Assembly (NCBI RefSeq): GCF_902506345.1
Contig: NZ_LR733413.1
Location: 3,235,198-3,299,197 of the forward strand
Length of the DNA stretch: 64,000 bases
Origin: Flavobacterium sp. 9R
Lineage (GTDB): Bacteria; Bacteroidota; Bacteroidia; Flavobacteriales; Flavobacteriaceae
Direction of reading: 5' to 3'
In this document: in pieces, positions 44,506 to 54,900 of the stretch
Layout: each line of letters opens with the position of its first letter
Numbering within the stretch: the first letter of the stretch is position 1
Notes under the pieces: model-generated
Seen by the model: only the letters and a program-made list of their open reading frames with translations
What the model was told of the DNA's origin: nothing
Database searches by the model: none
Translations under genes and position numbers: made by a program

Positions 44506-47500
44506 TTATTTATTTAAAGCATAATCTTCAACATCAGCCAATTCAGTAGCTACAATCATTTTACTACCAATAGCACTAAAATGTCGTTTACCACATTTAA
44601 TTTTTCCAGCTTCTTTTGGTCTTAAATCAAATAAACCAGTACTACCTTTAGATTCTACTACAAAATACAATTTTTCATCATCTTGGTCTTTCCACATAAT
44701 AGCCCAGTCGGGGTTGTATGTACCAAGTGGGGTGTCGATTTTGAACCAATCTGGTAGCTTAGCATAAACTGATATGTTTTCACTATTTTCAAATTGTTTT
44801 GCCAAATTCGATTCTACATTAGAATCGTAAACCACATAATTATAAGGTGATTTTGAACTCTCTTTTAAATTGCTTTTCAAATAACCAAATAACTCTTTGT
44901 TTTCAAAAAGTTCTTGACTGTAATATTCTGCATCACCAATTTTCTTATAACTGATTCCATCGATAATGTGTAAATTCATTTGCTCATTGATAATATCAAT
45001 ACAACCCTCAATGAATTTTTGAGGATTGATTTTGAAGTAATCTAGTTTGTTGATTCCAGTTAAAATTTTTACAATAGATTTTCTGGTCAGCTGGGTCTCA
45101 TTTTGAAGATAGCTTACAATATCTGGCAATCTTTCTACTTCATCTTTGATACTTGTTGTTTCACTATTAGGACTTATTGTAGCATCAACTCCTCCAGCAT
45201 TAATTGAGATAGAAGCTTTTGTATAAATAAGTTTTCCTCTAGTGATTTTTAATCGGTCATTGATTGCATTGATACATTCTTTAACCAGTGAATCCGAATC
45301 AAAGTTGACTGAGAAAGTTGTTTTGAATTTTACTTTTTCCCATAGTTCTCTAAACTCTGGACTGTCTAAAATTCTTTTATTTACAGTGACTAATTTTTTG
45401 TCTGCTTGGTTTTTTATTTCGAGCCTTCCAGCTGTTTCTTTTAATGTGTTGATGATTTGATTTAGTACGTGTTCCTGTTCTTTAAACTCTTCAGGAATAA
45501 CAACCGTTTCATCCTTTAAATCAATTTTCAGCTTGTCTTGTACTTTTCCTTTTGCATCAATATAACCTTGGCTTATAAGATGTTTGAAGAGTTCTTCTGA
45601 TTTTTCTTGACCTAGATAAACTGTGTCCTCGTCATTGATTTCAACTACAATATTTCCAAAACTATGTTTCTCAAGAATACCAAATTTGATTCCTGTTTCT
45701 TTTTCAATCTCTTTCTGGAAATTTTCCACAAATTCAGCATAGGTTTCTGTAGCCATGACCGTTAAAGTATTCACTTCATGTCCATAAATACGTTCTCCTG
45801 CTTGATTTACGCATAAACGTAATCCACGTCCTATTTCTTGTCTTCTTCTAATTTCGGAACCACCAGCATCTTTTAGAGTGCAAATCTGAAATACATTTGG
45901 ATTATCCCATCCTTCTTTTAAAGCGGAGTGAGAAAATATGAAGCGTAATTTTGAATCGAAACTTAAAAGCATTTCTTTGTCACGCATGATTAGATTATAG
46001 GTGTCCTCATCTGCATTGGTGTTTCCTTTGGTATCCTTGAAGTATTCGTATTTATCCTTAGAATTGCTTTTTTTAGCTTTTTTATCAATGGAGAAATAAC
46101 CGTTGTGAACTTGATTTACTTCAACTTCTGCACCATTTAATTCTCCAAATAAACTAACATATTTTGGTTTAGCTATTAGCTTTAAATATTCTTTTTCGAA
46201 GATTTCAGCGTACTCACCATTAGCTATATTACCATCTTCATCATATTGGCGGTATTTACTAACCGTGTCGATAAAGAACAATGAAAGAACTTTAATTCCT
46301 TGAGGATTCAATACTAATTCTTTATTTAAATGCTCTTCAATAGTTTTGCGAATTAAAGCAGTTTTAATTTGGGTATCATCTATATTTCCAATCGCTTCTC
46401 CAAGCTTAATTATTTCATCTTTACTGGTAAAATCGATGTATTCATTTCCAGCCACTGCATAAATATCTTTTATGATGTAACCTTCATATTCAGCTCTATC
46501 AGTAATTTGTTCTAAATCTTCATTTTGCTTTACAAGAATCGTTTTTCTTGATATACTTCCGTTTTTGAAAATATCCAGTTCCAATTTTGCTACAGGAAAA
46601 CCTTTTGAGACTTTTACCTCGACCAATCTAATATAAGCATTGTTGTTGATTCCTTCTGTTTGAACAGAACCCACTTCAATTTGTTTCACCAACTTCTTTT
46701 CATAAGCATCAACCGCATCCAGCTTGTACATCATATTTATTTTCTCATCCTTTCGGTGAGTTGCCGAGTATTTGACTATTGCCAGAGGATTTAAGCTCTG
46801 TATGGCTTTCTTTCGGATTGGTGTACTTATCGTTGTTTGAGGTTCATCAATAAAAACTACTGGATTTGTTTTCTGAATTAAATCTAATGGTTTGTATCCT
46901 AATGAATCATTATATCTGTGGATAATATTAGCTGTTTTCTTTTCATCATCTGGATTATCAAAACTTTTTGCAAATGCATCAATGTTTATTACCATTATTT
47001 CCAATCGGTCATTAGTGGCAAAATCTCTAACTTCATTTAACTTGCTAGAATCATAAACAAAGAAATTGTAGTTGATGTTATCATACAATTCTCTTAAATG
47101 TTCCTTAGTAATTTGTAGTGATTTATAAACTCCTTCTTTTATAGGGATAGAGGGCACTACAATAATGTGTTTTGAAAAACCATACTTTTTATACAGTTCA
47201 ACAATGGTTCTTAAGTAAACATAAGTTTTCCCTGTACCCGTTTCCATTTCAACAGTAAAATCAAGATGTTTTCTTTCTATTTCGCCTCTTGTTGAAGGTT
47301 TTAATCCATTTGATAATTGAATTTTTTGCGTGTTTTCAAGTAATTGTCCGTCAGTCAATAACAACCTATTACCATAACCACTTTCTGTAAATTCTAGATT
47401 TTGTTGTTTTGCTAGAAATTCTGGCGAATAAACTGTAAAATTAGAGTCACATTTCTCTTGACCACTAAAAATATTTACAATGGCTTCAATGGCTTCTTGC

Positions 47501-47535
47501 TGGTAATTTAACGTACTATCAAATTGTATTTTCAT
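44506..47535 (-). CDS. Type III restriction-modification endonuclease/helicase subunit (Res)
   Basis: This 1009-aa protein has an SF2 helicase core. Walker A METGTGKTYVYLRT lies at about 97-110, the Walker B-type box is VVFIDEPQTT, motif III is SATHRKDE and motif VI is RRRQEIGRGLRL. The C-terminal nuclease motif is D...ExK, in NPDWAIMWKDQDDEKLYF and VVESKGSTG. With a matching Mod subunit it would cut unmodified DNA between inversely oriented sites. Length is typical. The Mod gene is not adjacent; the AlbA_2 gene lies between them. Confidence 0.94.
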   Translation of the reverse strand: MKIQFDSTLNYQQEAIEAIVNIFSGQEKCDSNFTVYSPEFLAKQQNLEFTESGYGNRLLLTDGQLLENTQKIQLSNGLKPSTRGEIERKHLDFTVEMETGTGKTYVYLRTIVELYKKYGFSKHIIVVPSIPIKEGVYKSLQITKEHLRELYDNINYNFFVYDSSKLNEVRDFATNDRLEIMVINIDAFAKSFDNPDDEKKTANIIHRYNDSLGYKPLDLIQKTNPVVFIDEPQTTISTPIRKKAIQSLNPLAIVKYSATHRKDEKINMMYKLDAVDAYEKKLVKQIEVGSVQTEGINNNAYIRLVEVKVSKGFPVAKLELDIFKNGSISRKTILVKQNEDLEQITDRAEYEGYIIKDIYAVAGNEYIDFTSKDEIIKLGEAIGNIDDTQIKTALIRKTIEEHLNKELVLNPQGIKVLSLFFIDTVSKYRQYDEDGNIANGEYAEIFEKEYLKLIAKPKYVSLFGELNGAEVEVNQVHNGYFSIDKKAKKSNSKDKYEYFKDTKGNTNADEDTYNLIMRDKEMLLSFDSKLRFIFSHSALKEGWDNPNVFQICTLKDAGGSEIRRRQEIGRGLRLCVNQAGERIYGHEVNTLTVMATETYAEFVENFQKEIEKETGIKFGILEKHSFGNIVVEINDEDTVYLGQEKSEELFKHLISQGYIDAKGKVQDKLKIDLKDETVVIPEEFKEQEHVLNQIINTLKETAGRLEIKNQADKKLVTVNKRILDSPEFRELWEKVKFKTTFSVNFDSDSLVKECINAINDRLKITRGKLIYTKASISINAGGVDATISPNSETTSIKDEVERLPDIVSYLQNETQLTRKSIVKILTGINKLDYFKINPQKFIEGCIDIINEQMNLHIIDGISYKKIGDAEYYSQELFENKELFGYLKSNLKESSKSPYNYVVYDSNVESNLAKQFENSENISVYAKLPDWFKIDTPLGTYNPDWAIMWKDQDDEKLYFVVESKGSTGLFDLRPKEAGKIKCGKRHFSAIGSKMIVATELADVEDYALNK

Positions 47536-47699
47536 GACTAACTTTATTTCAAAAACAAGAAACCTTAATATTTTATTTTCTTGCTTAATTTTATTGAAAT
47601 CTAACTTAAATAAGCTAAACTATTATTTATGAGTACTTTGTTTCTGGATTGTTTACTTGCTTAAATTGATTACCAATATAGTCTAAGCTCATAATTCTA
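47536..47699. repeat. Diverged direct repeat 5' of res, bounded by CTTGCTTA
   Basis: CTTGCTTA occurs at 47580-47587 and 47656-47663 (76 bp apart). The segment between aligns by eye with the gap at 49161-49269, where the same octamer occurs at 49161, 49238 and 49259. The pair brackets the AlbA_2 gene. This gap may hold the promoter of res-SIR2-DUF2130. Confidence 0.55.
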
Positions 47700-49160
47700 T
47701 TACTGTTTTTTAAACATATAAAGAGCATTTATGTCTCTTTGTTTAGTACTTAATTTGTCTAGTAATCCGTCATCAATAAACTTATTTAGATACCCCCTAA
47801 CAGTATTCTCATTTATTGCTACATAATTGACTATTTCGCTTAATGTTGCTTTATGATGAGTAAATAGATATACAAATATTTTTTTCTGAGTCTCATTACA
47901 TTCAGGCCAGTTTTTCTCGATTTTTTCCATTACTTCATCATGAATAGTTTTTGAATGACCACTGATTTTATTTCTCAAAATCAAATACACTGTACCGTTT
48001 TCTTCTTTGTATTCAGGAGTAGATAACATTGATTTTTCCATCGATTCGTAAATCCTTGAGACTCCTTCATTGAGTTGTCTTACATATCCCATATCTTCTA
48101 GTACTCTTGCTACACGAGGGTTTCTAGCAAATCTTTCATTTTTGATATTTTCTATAGTTACTTGCGCTGGTAGAGGACCGCTATTACTGATTTCTAAACG
48201 ATTATCAAAGTGCTTAATATATATCGAATTTCCTTGTACGTTGTAAGAACGATGACAAAGTGCATTTACAATTCCTTCTAACCAAGCTTCTTCGGGATAT
48301 TCAGGAACCTTTTTAAATTTTCCAGTTTCAATATCTAAAAAGTAGTAATCTTTGAAAGAAGCTCTTAAAAAAGCTTTTAGTATATCTATTAATTGTGGAA
48401 TGTTGGTTTCAAATCTTTCGTCTTTTACAACGTTGTGGTTCGTTCCTGTCAATGCTTCAGTTCCTTCGTATCTTATATAACGTACTGAAGCAGAAGAAAT
48501 ATATTTCTCAGGGTCTTGTGCAAAAAGGAGTACTGAAGCATTTTTTAATTCATAAACTCCATCTTTCTTTTTGGCTAAATGTCGTTTTACTAATAAATCG
48601 AGTACTTCGCCTTTATAATTTAGCTTTTCTTTATATTCATTAAGTAAATCTTGGTCTAAATCTTCAAAATCAAAATCTTTGACTATTTCTTCTTCAAAAC
48701 GTCTTATTCCTTTATCGTATTCTAGTTTTTTTATTCTGTCTCGGTCTAATTGTCTATTGGTATCTAATACTCTCAAATAAACATTATCATTGTCTTTTCT
48801 TGAAAAAATGCGCTCAAGGTCTTGTTCAACATGATATAAGAATATCAAATTGCCCTCTATCTCCATTTCCTCTAGTTCTACATTACAAGCAGGATGAATA
48901 AAATCAAATACTAAAGTTCTGTATGCGTTTAGTTTGTCTCCAAAAGCTCTAACATCTTGTACTTCTCCATTATCAGCAACACCAAATGCTAAAACTCCGC
49001 CATCAGCATTAAGCATTCCTATTAATTCCTCTGCAATTTTAGTTGGTTTTATATCTTTTTCTCCCAATCCTTTTCTCTCAAAATATTGGTTCTCTTTTTG
49101 TGTACGCAAATACACGTCTGTAATTAAAGGGTTAATAGTTGAAATTATCATAGTACTCAT
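47700..49160 (-). CDS. AlbA_2/Schlafen-like DNA-binding protein with GHKL-type ATPase domain
   Basis: This 486-aa protein has an N-terminal AlbA_2 (Schlafen-like) domain at about 15-135 (ENQYFERKGLGEKDIKPTKI, LNADGGVLAFGVADNGE). A HATPase_c_4-type domain follows (EAWLEGIVNALCHRSYNVQG, RLEISNSGPLPAQVT, NEGVSRIYESM), and a winged-helix C-terminus (LSEIVNYVAINENTVRGYLN) ends the chain. Such proteins are often called putative transcriptional regulators and recur inside restriction loci. The start is at 49160 or 49151. It sits between mod and res, flanked by similar ~90-bp sequences, as if inserted as a cassette. Confidence 0.88.
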   Translation of the reverse strand: MSTMIISTINPLITDVYLRTQKENQYFERKGLGEKDIKPTKIAEELIGMLNADGGVLAFGVADNGEVQDVRAFGDKLNAYRTLVFDFIHPACNVELEEMEIEGNLIFLYHVEQDLERIFSRKDNDNVYLRVLDTNRQLDRDRIKKLEYDKGIRRFEEEIVKDFDFEDLDQDLLNEYKEKLNYKGEVLDLLVKRHLAKKKDGVYELKNASVLLFAQDPEKYISSASVRYIRYEGTEALTGTNHNVVKDERFETNIPQLIDILKAFLRASFKDYYFLDIETGKFKKVPEYPEEAWLEGIVNALCHRSYNVQGNSIYIKHFDNRLEISNSGPLPAQVTIENIKNERFARNPRVARVLEDMGYVRQLNEGVSRIYESMEKSMLSTPEYKEENGTVYLILRNKISGHSKTIHDEVMEKIEKNWPECNETQKKIFVYLFTHHKATLSEIVNYVAINENTVRGYLNKFIDDGLLDKLSTKQRDINALYMFKKQ

Positions 49161-49269
49161 CTTGCTTATTTATTATAATACCTTACTTAAACAATACTAT
49201 CTATTGTTGTTGTTGGTTTTATGTGTAGTGTTCTCTGCTTGCTTAATCTGTGTAGAAACTTGCTTAGTT
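49161..49269. repeat. Diverged direct repeat 5' of the AlbA_2 gene, bounded by CTTGCTTA
   Basis: The octamer CTTGCTTA is found at 49161-49168, 49238-49245 and 49259-49266. The stretch 49161-49250 resembles 47580-47668 (shared ACTTAAA, CTATT and TTTGT/TTTTAT blocks at similar spacing, 77 against 76 bp between octamers). Confidence 0.55.
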
Positions 49270-51135
49270 TTAAATACTCTTAATTTCATTAATACCAAAA
49301 CGCTTCAAAGTTTGCACTGAGTTTGTTTTCTCCACATCGCCAAATCCTGAATCTTTGAAGATAACTCTACATACTTCTGGGTTTAAAGCCTCTTTCCAAG
49401 CACCAATCCCTTCAGCAACTTTATTAGTAATTCCATCTGCAAGGCAAACGAATAATGCTCCAAAACCAACACTAAATACTTTTTTACCTTCAATGATTTT
49501 TTCCTCAATTGGTAAGGTTAAGTCTAAACCGTATTTTAATAATATTTCAAACAATACATCTTCTTCTGTACGACCTTCTTTAATATTATCTTGAGAATCA
49601 AACAAATTATCTACTAAATTATCTGGATTGCCATCCCAACCTTTTATGTTAGAACTGTCTAATTTGAAAACTTTAAAACCTAAGTCTAATTCTTTTGCTT
49701 TTTCTGGATTGTCATTTGCTAATTTTTTTGAAGCCTGACGAATTCGCTCTTTTGCTATATCTGCAATATTTTTAAAACCCTTGCTAAATGCATTACTTTT
49801 AATATCAGTCGGTTCAGGTAATTGAACCATGATAAATTTACGAGTTCCTGAATCTTCAAGATTTCTCAAAATCACAGCATGAGCGGTTGTTGAAGAACCA
49901 CTAAAAAAATCTAATATCAAATCGTTATCATTACAACTAATTTGAATTAATCTTTCGATTAAAGCTGTTGGTTTTGGATAATCGAACTCAACATCACCTA
50001 TTAAATCTTTAATGATTTTCGAGGCAGATTGTGAACTTTGAAGATTTTCAAAAAGTGAGGATTGAATTGAATCAACAGATTCATTTTGAAAAATTTTTTT
50101 TCTAGGAACACCTTTTCCATTATCAGCAAAATATATTCTATTGTCTTCAAGTAGTATTTTGAATTCTTCTTCACTTACTGACCAGTCTCTATAAAATTCA
50201 ATACCTTCTGGATTTATGATTGTGAAAGATTTACTTCCTCCACTTCCTTCTCCACTTCCTCTAGATATATTGGCAGACATCCAATTGCCTCTTGGGTCAT
50301 TGTCTGAATTCGTCCAGCCTTTTAAGTCTCTGTATTTAAAAGAATTATATTTAGTAAATCTTTTGTTATTAATGTTTTTAAAAGCAACTAAAATATATTC
50401 ATGTTCTTTTCTAACTGTATTTTTAGCAGTTTTAGGCATAGAACCATCCTCTCTTACGTCCCATATATATTGTTCTACACATGATTCTCCGAAAATTTCA
50501 TCACAAATCTTTTTTAAATTCACTACTTCATTATCATCAATACTCATAAAAATAACACCATCTTCTTTTAATAAGTTTCTCGCTAGTTTTAAACGAGGAT
50601 ACATCAGGTTTAGCCAATTGGAATGAAAACGCCCATCACTTTCTGAATTAGTGGTCAATCTATTACCCTCATCGTCAATCTGTCCAGAAATTTGTTGATA
50701 ATTTTTTAGATTATCTTTATAATTATCTTTGTAAACAAAATCTTTTCCTGTGTTATAAGGTGGGTCAATGTAAATCATCTTTACCTTGTTGGCATAGCTT
50801 TTTTGCAACAACTTAAGAACCTCAAGATTATCACCCTCAATGTATAAGTTTTCGGTAGTATCCCAGTTTACACTTTCGTCTTTTGCAGGTCTTAGCGTTC
50901 CTGTGCTTGGTTTGTGTGCTTCTCTACGAGCCTGCGCTTTACCAGCCCATGTAAAACGGTAATATTCCTCTTCCTCTTCAATTTCTTTCCCTAAAATATC
51001 CTGTAAAACTTTAAAATCAATTTTACCTTCAGTCAGCACTTCAGGAAAAAGTTCTTTCAATCGTGCAATATTATCATTTACTATATCTAAACTTTGAGTA
51101 AGTTCGTCTCCTTTTGTAATTTTATCTAAGCTCAT
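49270..51135 (-). CDS. Type III site-specific DNA-methyltransferase (Mod)
   Basis: This 621-aa methyltransferase is of the beta class, with the catalytic motif IYIDPPYNTG (DPPY at 124-127) before the SAM-binding motif DLILDFFSGSSTTAHAV. The N-terminal extension (SLDIVNDNIARLKELFPEVL) is typical of Mod proteins of type III systems. The central part (about 220-400) should be the target-recognition domain. The DPPY order implies N6-adenine methylation. Its ATG overlaps the TGA of the DUF4391 gene by 4 bp. No simple-sequence repeat for phase variation is visible in it. Confidence 0.94.
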   Translation of the reverse strand: MSLDKITKGDELTQSLDIVNDNIARLKELFPEVLTEGKIDFKVLQDILGKEIEEEEEYYRFTWAGKAQARREAHKPSTGTLRPAKDESVNWDTTENLYIEGDNLEVLKLLQKSYANKVKMIYIDPPYNTGKDFVYKDNYKDNLKNYQQISGQIDDEGNRLTTNSESDGRFHSNWLNLMYPRLKLARNLLKEDGVIFMSIDDNEVVNLKKICDEIFGESCVEQYIWDVREDGSMPKTAKNTVRKEHEYILVAFKNINNKRFTKYNSFKYRDLKGWTNSDNDPRGNWMSANISRGSGEGSGGSKSFTIINPEGIEFYRDWSVSEEEFKILLEDNRIYFADNGKGVPRKKIFQNESVDSIQSSLFENLQSSQSASKIIKDLIGDVEFDYPKPTALIERLIQISCNDNDLILDFFSGSSTTAHAVILRNLEDSGTRKFIMVQLPEPTDIKSNAFSKGFKNIADIAKERIRQASKKLANDNPEKAKELDLGFKVFKLDSSNIKGWDGNPDNLVDNLFDSQDNIKEGRTEEDVLFEILLKYGLDLTLPIEEKIIEGKKVFSVGFGALFVCLADGITNKVAEGIGAWKEALNPEVCRVIFKDSGFGDVEKTNSVQTLKRFGINEIKSI

Positions 51136-51899
51136 AGTGTGTTTAATAATGTTTTAAGATGCTCAATTTCGTTTTTTTTCTTCTGTATTTCAATGTTCAA
51201 AGAAACTTTAGTGTTGAGTTGAGATTCTTTCTTTATTTGGTTTGACAAAGTAAGGATTTCTTTTTCTATTTTTTGTATCGTTTCCAAATGTTTTAGGTCT
51301 TCTTCGGTTCTTATAGTACTCCGTTTATTGAAGTTTCCCGTTACCATTGCTGTTTGAAATTGTACTATAGCACTGGTGTAACTTTTATAGGTTGTTTCTA
51401 AGTTGGTTTTGTCTAAAACGGCAAAATCCAAGCCTTCAAAGAAAGCACCTACTAATTCGCTTTTATATAATTTTGACACATTGGGTGAGTTGATAAAAGC
51501 TTCAATGGTTCGTTTTGATTTATCGTTTTGATTGATTTTTTTGTCACAAACGTTTACCACAAACTCATCAGCATTTTCAATCACCAAAACAATGGGGTAC
51601 GGAATGTGTTTCTGGAATAAATTAGTCACTTTATCAATTGTACCTTTTATAAGATTGCCTGATAGTGTACAAGTCATTACTTGAATTTCTTCAAAAATAT
51701 GAGTTTCATTTTGGAATAAAGCAATGTTAGTGTTGGATGGTTTGATACTCGCTAACCAATCCATTGCGACAATTTCATTCAATATTTTTTTGTCAGCAGT
51801 GCTCAATTCAAAGTTTCTACTAAAGAAAGCCTTGCTTATTTTCTTACTGATAATCGCCCTTTCAGGTATGTTTAATATTTTGTTGTAGTTAAAACTCAT
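51132..51899 (-). CDS. DUF4391 domain-containing protein
   Basis: This 255-aa protein matches DUF4391 (ILNIPERAIISKKISKAFFS, MDWLASIKPSNTNIALF) and has a C-terminal coiled coil (KEILTLSNQIKKESQLNTKV). I know of no established biochemical role; the family is found between SNF2-like helicases and type III Mod genes. Spacing is tight: it starts 3 bp after the helicase stop and overlaps mod by 4 bp (ATGA). A structural or targeting link between the two enzymes is likely. Confidence 0.87.
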   Translation of the reverse strand: MSFNYNKILNIPERAIISKKISKAFFSRNFELSTADKKILNEIVAMDWLASIKPSNTNIALFQNETHIFEEIQVMTCTLSGNLIKGTIDKVTNLFQKHIPYPIVLVIENADEFVVNVCDKKINQNDKSKRTIEAFINSPNVSKLYKSELVGAFFEGLDFAVLDKTNLETTYKSYTSAIVQFQTAMVTGNFNKRSTIRTEEDLKHLETIQKIEKEILTLSNQIKKESQLNTKVSLNIEIQKKKNEIEHLKTLLNTL

Positions 51900-51902
51900 C
51901 CT

Positions 51903-54900
51903 TTATTTAATAATCAAATAACTGATTAATTCTAAATTTTCTTCTTGATTGATAATTGAACTCAATAGGCTAGTTCCACCAGCAGTAGCCAATGAATCTA
52001 GTCCAACTTCTTCTTGCACACCAATTACTTCTTGAATGGCAGTTTTTAGCAAATTAGCATACTCCTCCATCTTTTTATTTGCTTTGGTTTCTTTGTCAAA
52101 TTCAGCAATTAATTCTGGAACAATTCTATCATTACCCATAGCTATTTTTCTAAAATAGTCTAAAGCCGTTTTGGTTTGAGAAGCTTTGATGATTTCGGCA
52201 CCATCTATACTAATATAAACTAAAAAGAAGGGATATAAGATGTTGTTTTTAAGTTTAGATGCATAGTCTTCACTGTTGCCTTTTAAACAAAAAATAACGC
52301 CTTGTTTTACATGCTCAAGATTTGATTTAGCTATTGCGAAAGAAGCTTTGGGTATATGTTTCAATTCTTCCAATTCAGAGTCGGTACTTTTCTCCAAATC
52401 AATTTTAAAATCATTGAATGTCAAATCGGTAATTGATATATTTCCGTGAACGTCTTCAAGGTCAATAACCTGATTTTGTAATTGTTTCAGTTGTTGTCTG
52501 CGATAATCCAAGTCTTGCATTTCACGACTGTTTTGAGAAATAATATTATCTTCTCCCGTAGCCGAAACGTCTAGCATCACCATTCTACCTTGAACACGTG
52601 CTACCAAATCAATAAAACTATCCAACTCCATACTAGGAAAAAAGTTCACCAATTGGATATTATCATTTTTAGACCCAATGCGGTCAATGCGTCCAAAACG
52701 TTGAATAATACGTACGGGATTCCAGTGTATATCGTAATTGACTAAATAATCACAATCCTGAAGGTTTTGACCTTCCGAAATACAATCGGTACAAAATAAA
52801 ATGTCGATTTCATTTTTCTCATCAGGATAAATTTCAGCTCTCTTTTTTGAAAGGGGAGAAAAATTAGTTAAAATAGTATTCAAATCAGTTTTGCACTTTG
52901 GCATGTTGGTTTTATTATTACCCGAACCAGTAACTAAAGCTGAAGTTAAACGATGCTCTTTTTTTAGCCAATCCTGCAATTCGTTATACAAGTAGATAGC
53001 AGTATCAGCAAATGCTGTAAATACAATTACCTTCTTATTGCCATCATTTATAGGCTTGTGTAGTTTTTCTTCGATGATATTTTTTAGCTCTAATAATTTG
53101 GCATCACGTTCCACATCAATCAACTTGATGCTTCCCATTAATCTCACCAGTACCGCTTTATCTTGCTTTAGGTCTTGTTTCCAAGCAATGTTATCTAAAT
53201 CTTGAATTAATACTTTGGTTTTTCCTCCAACCAATAAGTCTTCTAATTCAGTATCGTCAATGTCTATATCGTTGATGTCTATATCCAAATCTAAAGTTCC
53301 AGACTGATGATTTTCAATTTGTTTTAAGTTTTCATCGATAAAACTAATTAATTTTTCAACCGTCAATTTGAAAGAATGGATGGAGCTTTCTAAACGTTTT
53401 AATAAGTTAACCCGCATCAAATAAATTAAACTTTGTTCACGGTCGACTTGTTTAAAAACGCTTCCTGTTCCCGTTTCCATATCGTACTTAGCTTCGTATT
53501 CAGCTCTTTTGTCTGCTCTTACATAAGCTAGAGGCGTATAAGATGCTAAAGTAAGGGTGCTAATCTCATCATAGATTTGACCTATATCGCTAAATTGATT
53601 TTTAGTATCTATTTCGGGTGTTCTTGTTATTGGTGTTAATCTATTTGGAAAGTTACCAATATCAGACATATCATAGTATTTCTCAATATGTTTACGAGAC
53701 CTCGCAATGGTTAACATATCTAATATTCTAAAATAAGAACCGTCCAAACTTTCCATTAATCCATTTACATCAAGATTATTTGGGTCACCGTTTTTATACC
53801 ATAAAGTAAACTTCCTTTGTGCATCTTTCATTACTTGACTGATACTATCTATACCATATTGACTAAAATATCTGTCTTCTCCTTCTGTTATAAAAGCAAC
53901 TTGATTTTTCAAATCATTCATTTTGTTGTTTACAGGAGTTGCCGATAACATTAACACTTTTGTTCTGATATTGGCTTTTATAACGTGATTCATCAATCGT
54001 TTATAACGAGTCATTCCGTCTCTCTTGTTGGGATTATTTCTGAAATTATGAGACTCATCTATAACAACTAAATCATAATTCCCCCAATGTATGGTTTCTA
54101 AATCAATATCGCCTGATTTACCTCTTTCTCTGGTTAAATCGGTATGATTCAAAACATCAAAATTTAATCGGTCTTCAGCAAGTATATTCCTTTTATCGTT
54201 TAAAGTATAAACTGTCCAGTTTTCTCTTAGTTTTTTTGGAGCTAATAGCAATACCCTTTGGTCATTCCTCAAAAGATAATATTTTATTACTGCTAAAGCT
54301 TCAAATGTTTTTCCTAAACCAACTGAATCTGCAATAATACAGCCACCATAAGTTTCTATTTTATCAATGGCACCAATTACTGCATCTTTTTGGAAATTGT
54401 AGAGCAAACTCCAAATTTTAGAGTTTTTAAATCCTGTTTTTTCTAACTTCTCATCGGCTCTTTCATTAACTGTTGAATAATGAAATATTTCACGAATACT
54501 GTATTTGTAAATTGCTTCAGCTGAAATAGTATTGGTTCCTTTCTCTAATAATGCTTTGACTGCATCATTCAAAACTATCTTGCTACTGTTCCAAGCTCCA
54601 TTAAAATAATTCAGATATTGATTTTGGGTATCTTCAATATTATTTATAAAAATTAAATTCTCATCATTTATTGTTCCCAAACATACTGAATCAAGGTCTA
54701 ATGGTGTTAAGAAGAAACAATTAGAAATTCCATCATTTTCTATAATTAGTATATTTTGGTTTCCAATTCCACCTTTTCTGATTTGAATTTTATCATCAAT
54801 AAGACCAATTACTTGGTTGATTCGGTGTTTTCGGTCTAATAAAAGATTTAATTTACTTTCTTTTTCATTTTGAATAAATCGAAAATCATCATCTTGTCCA

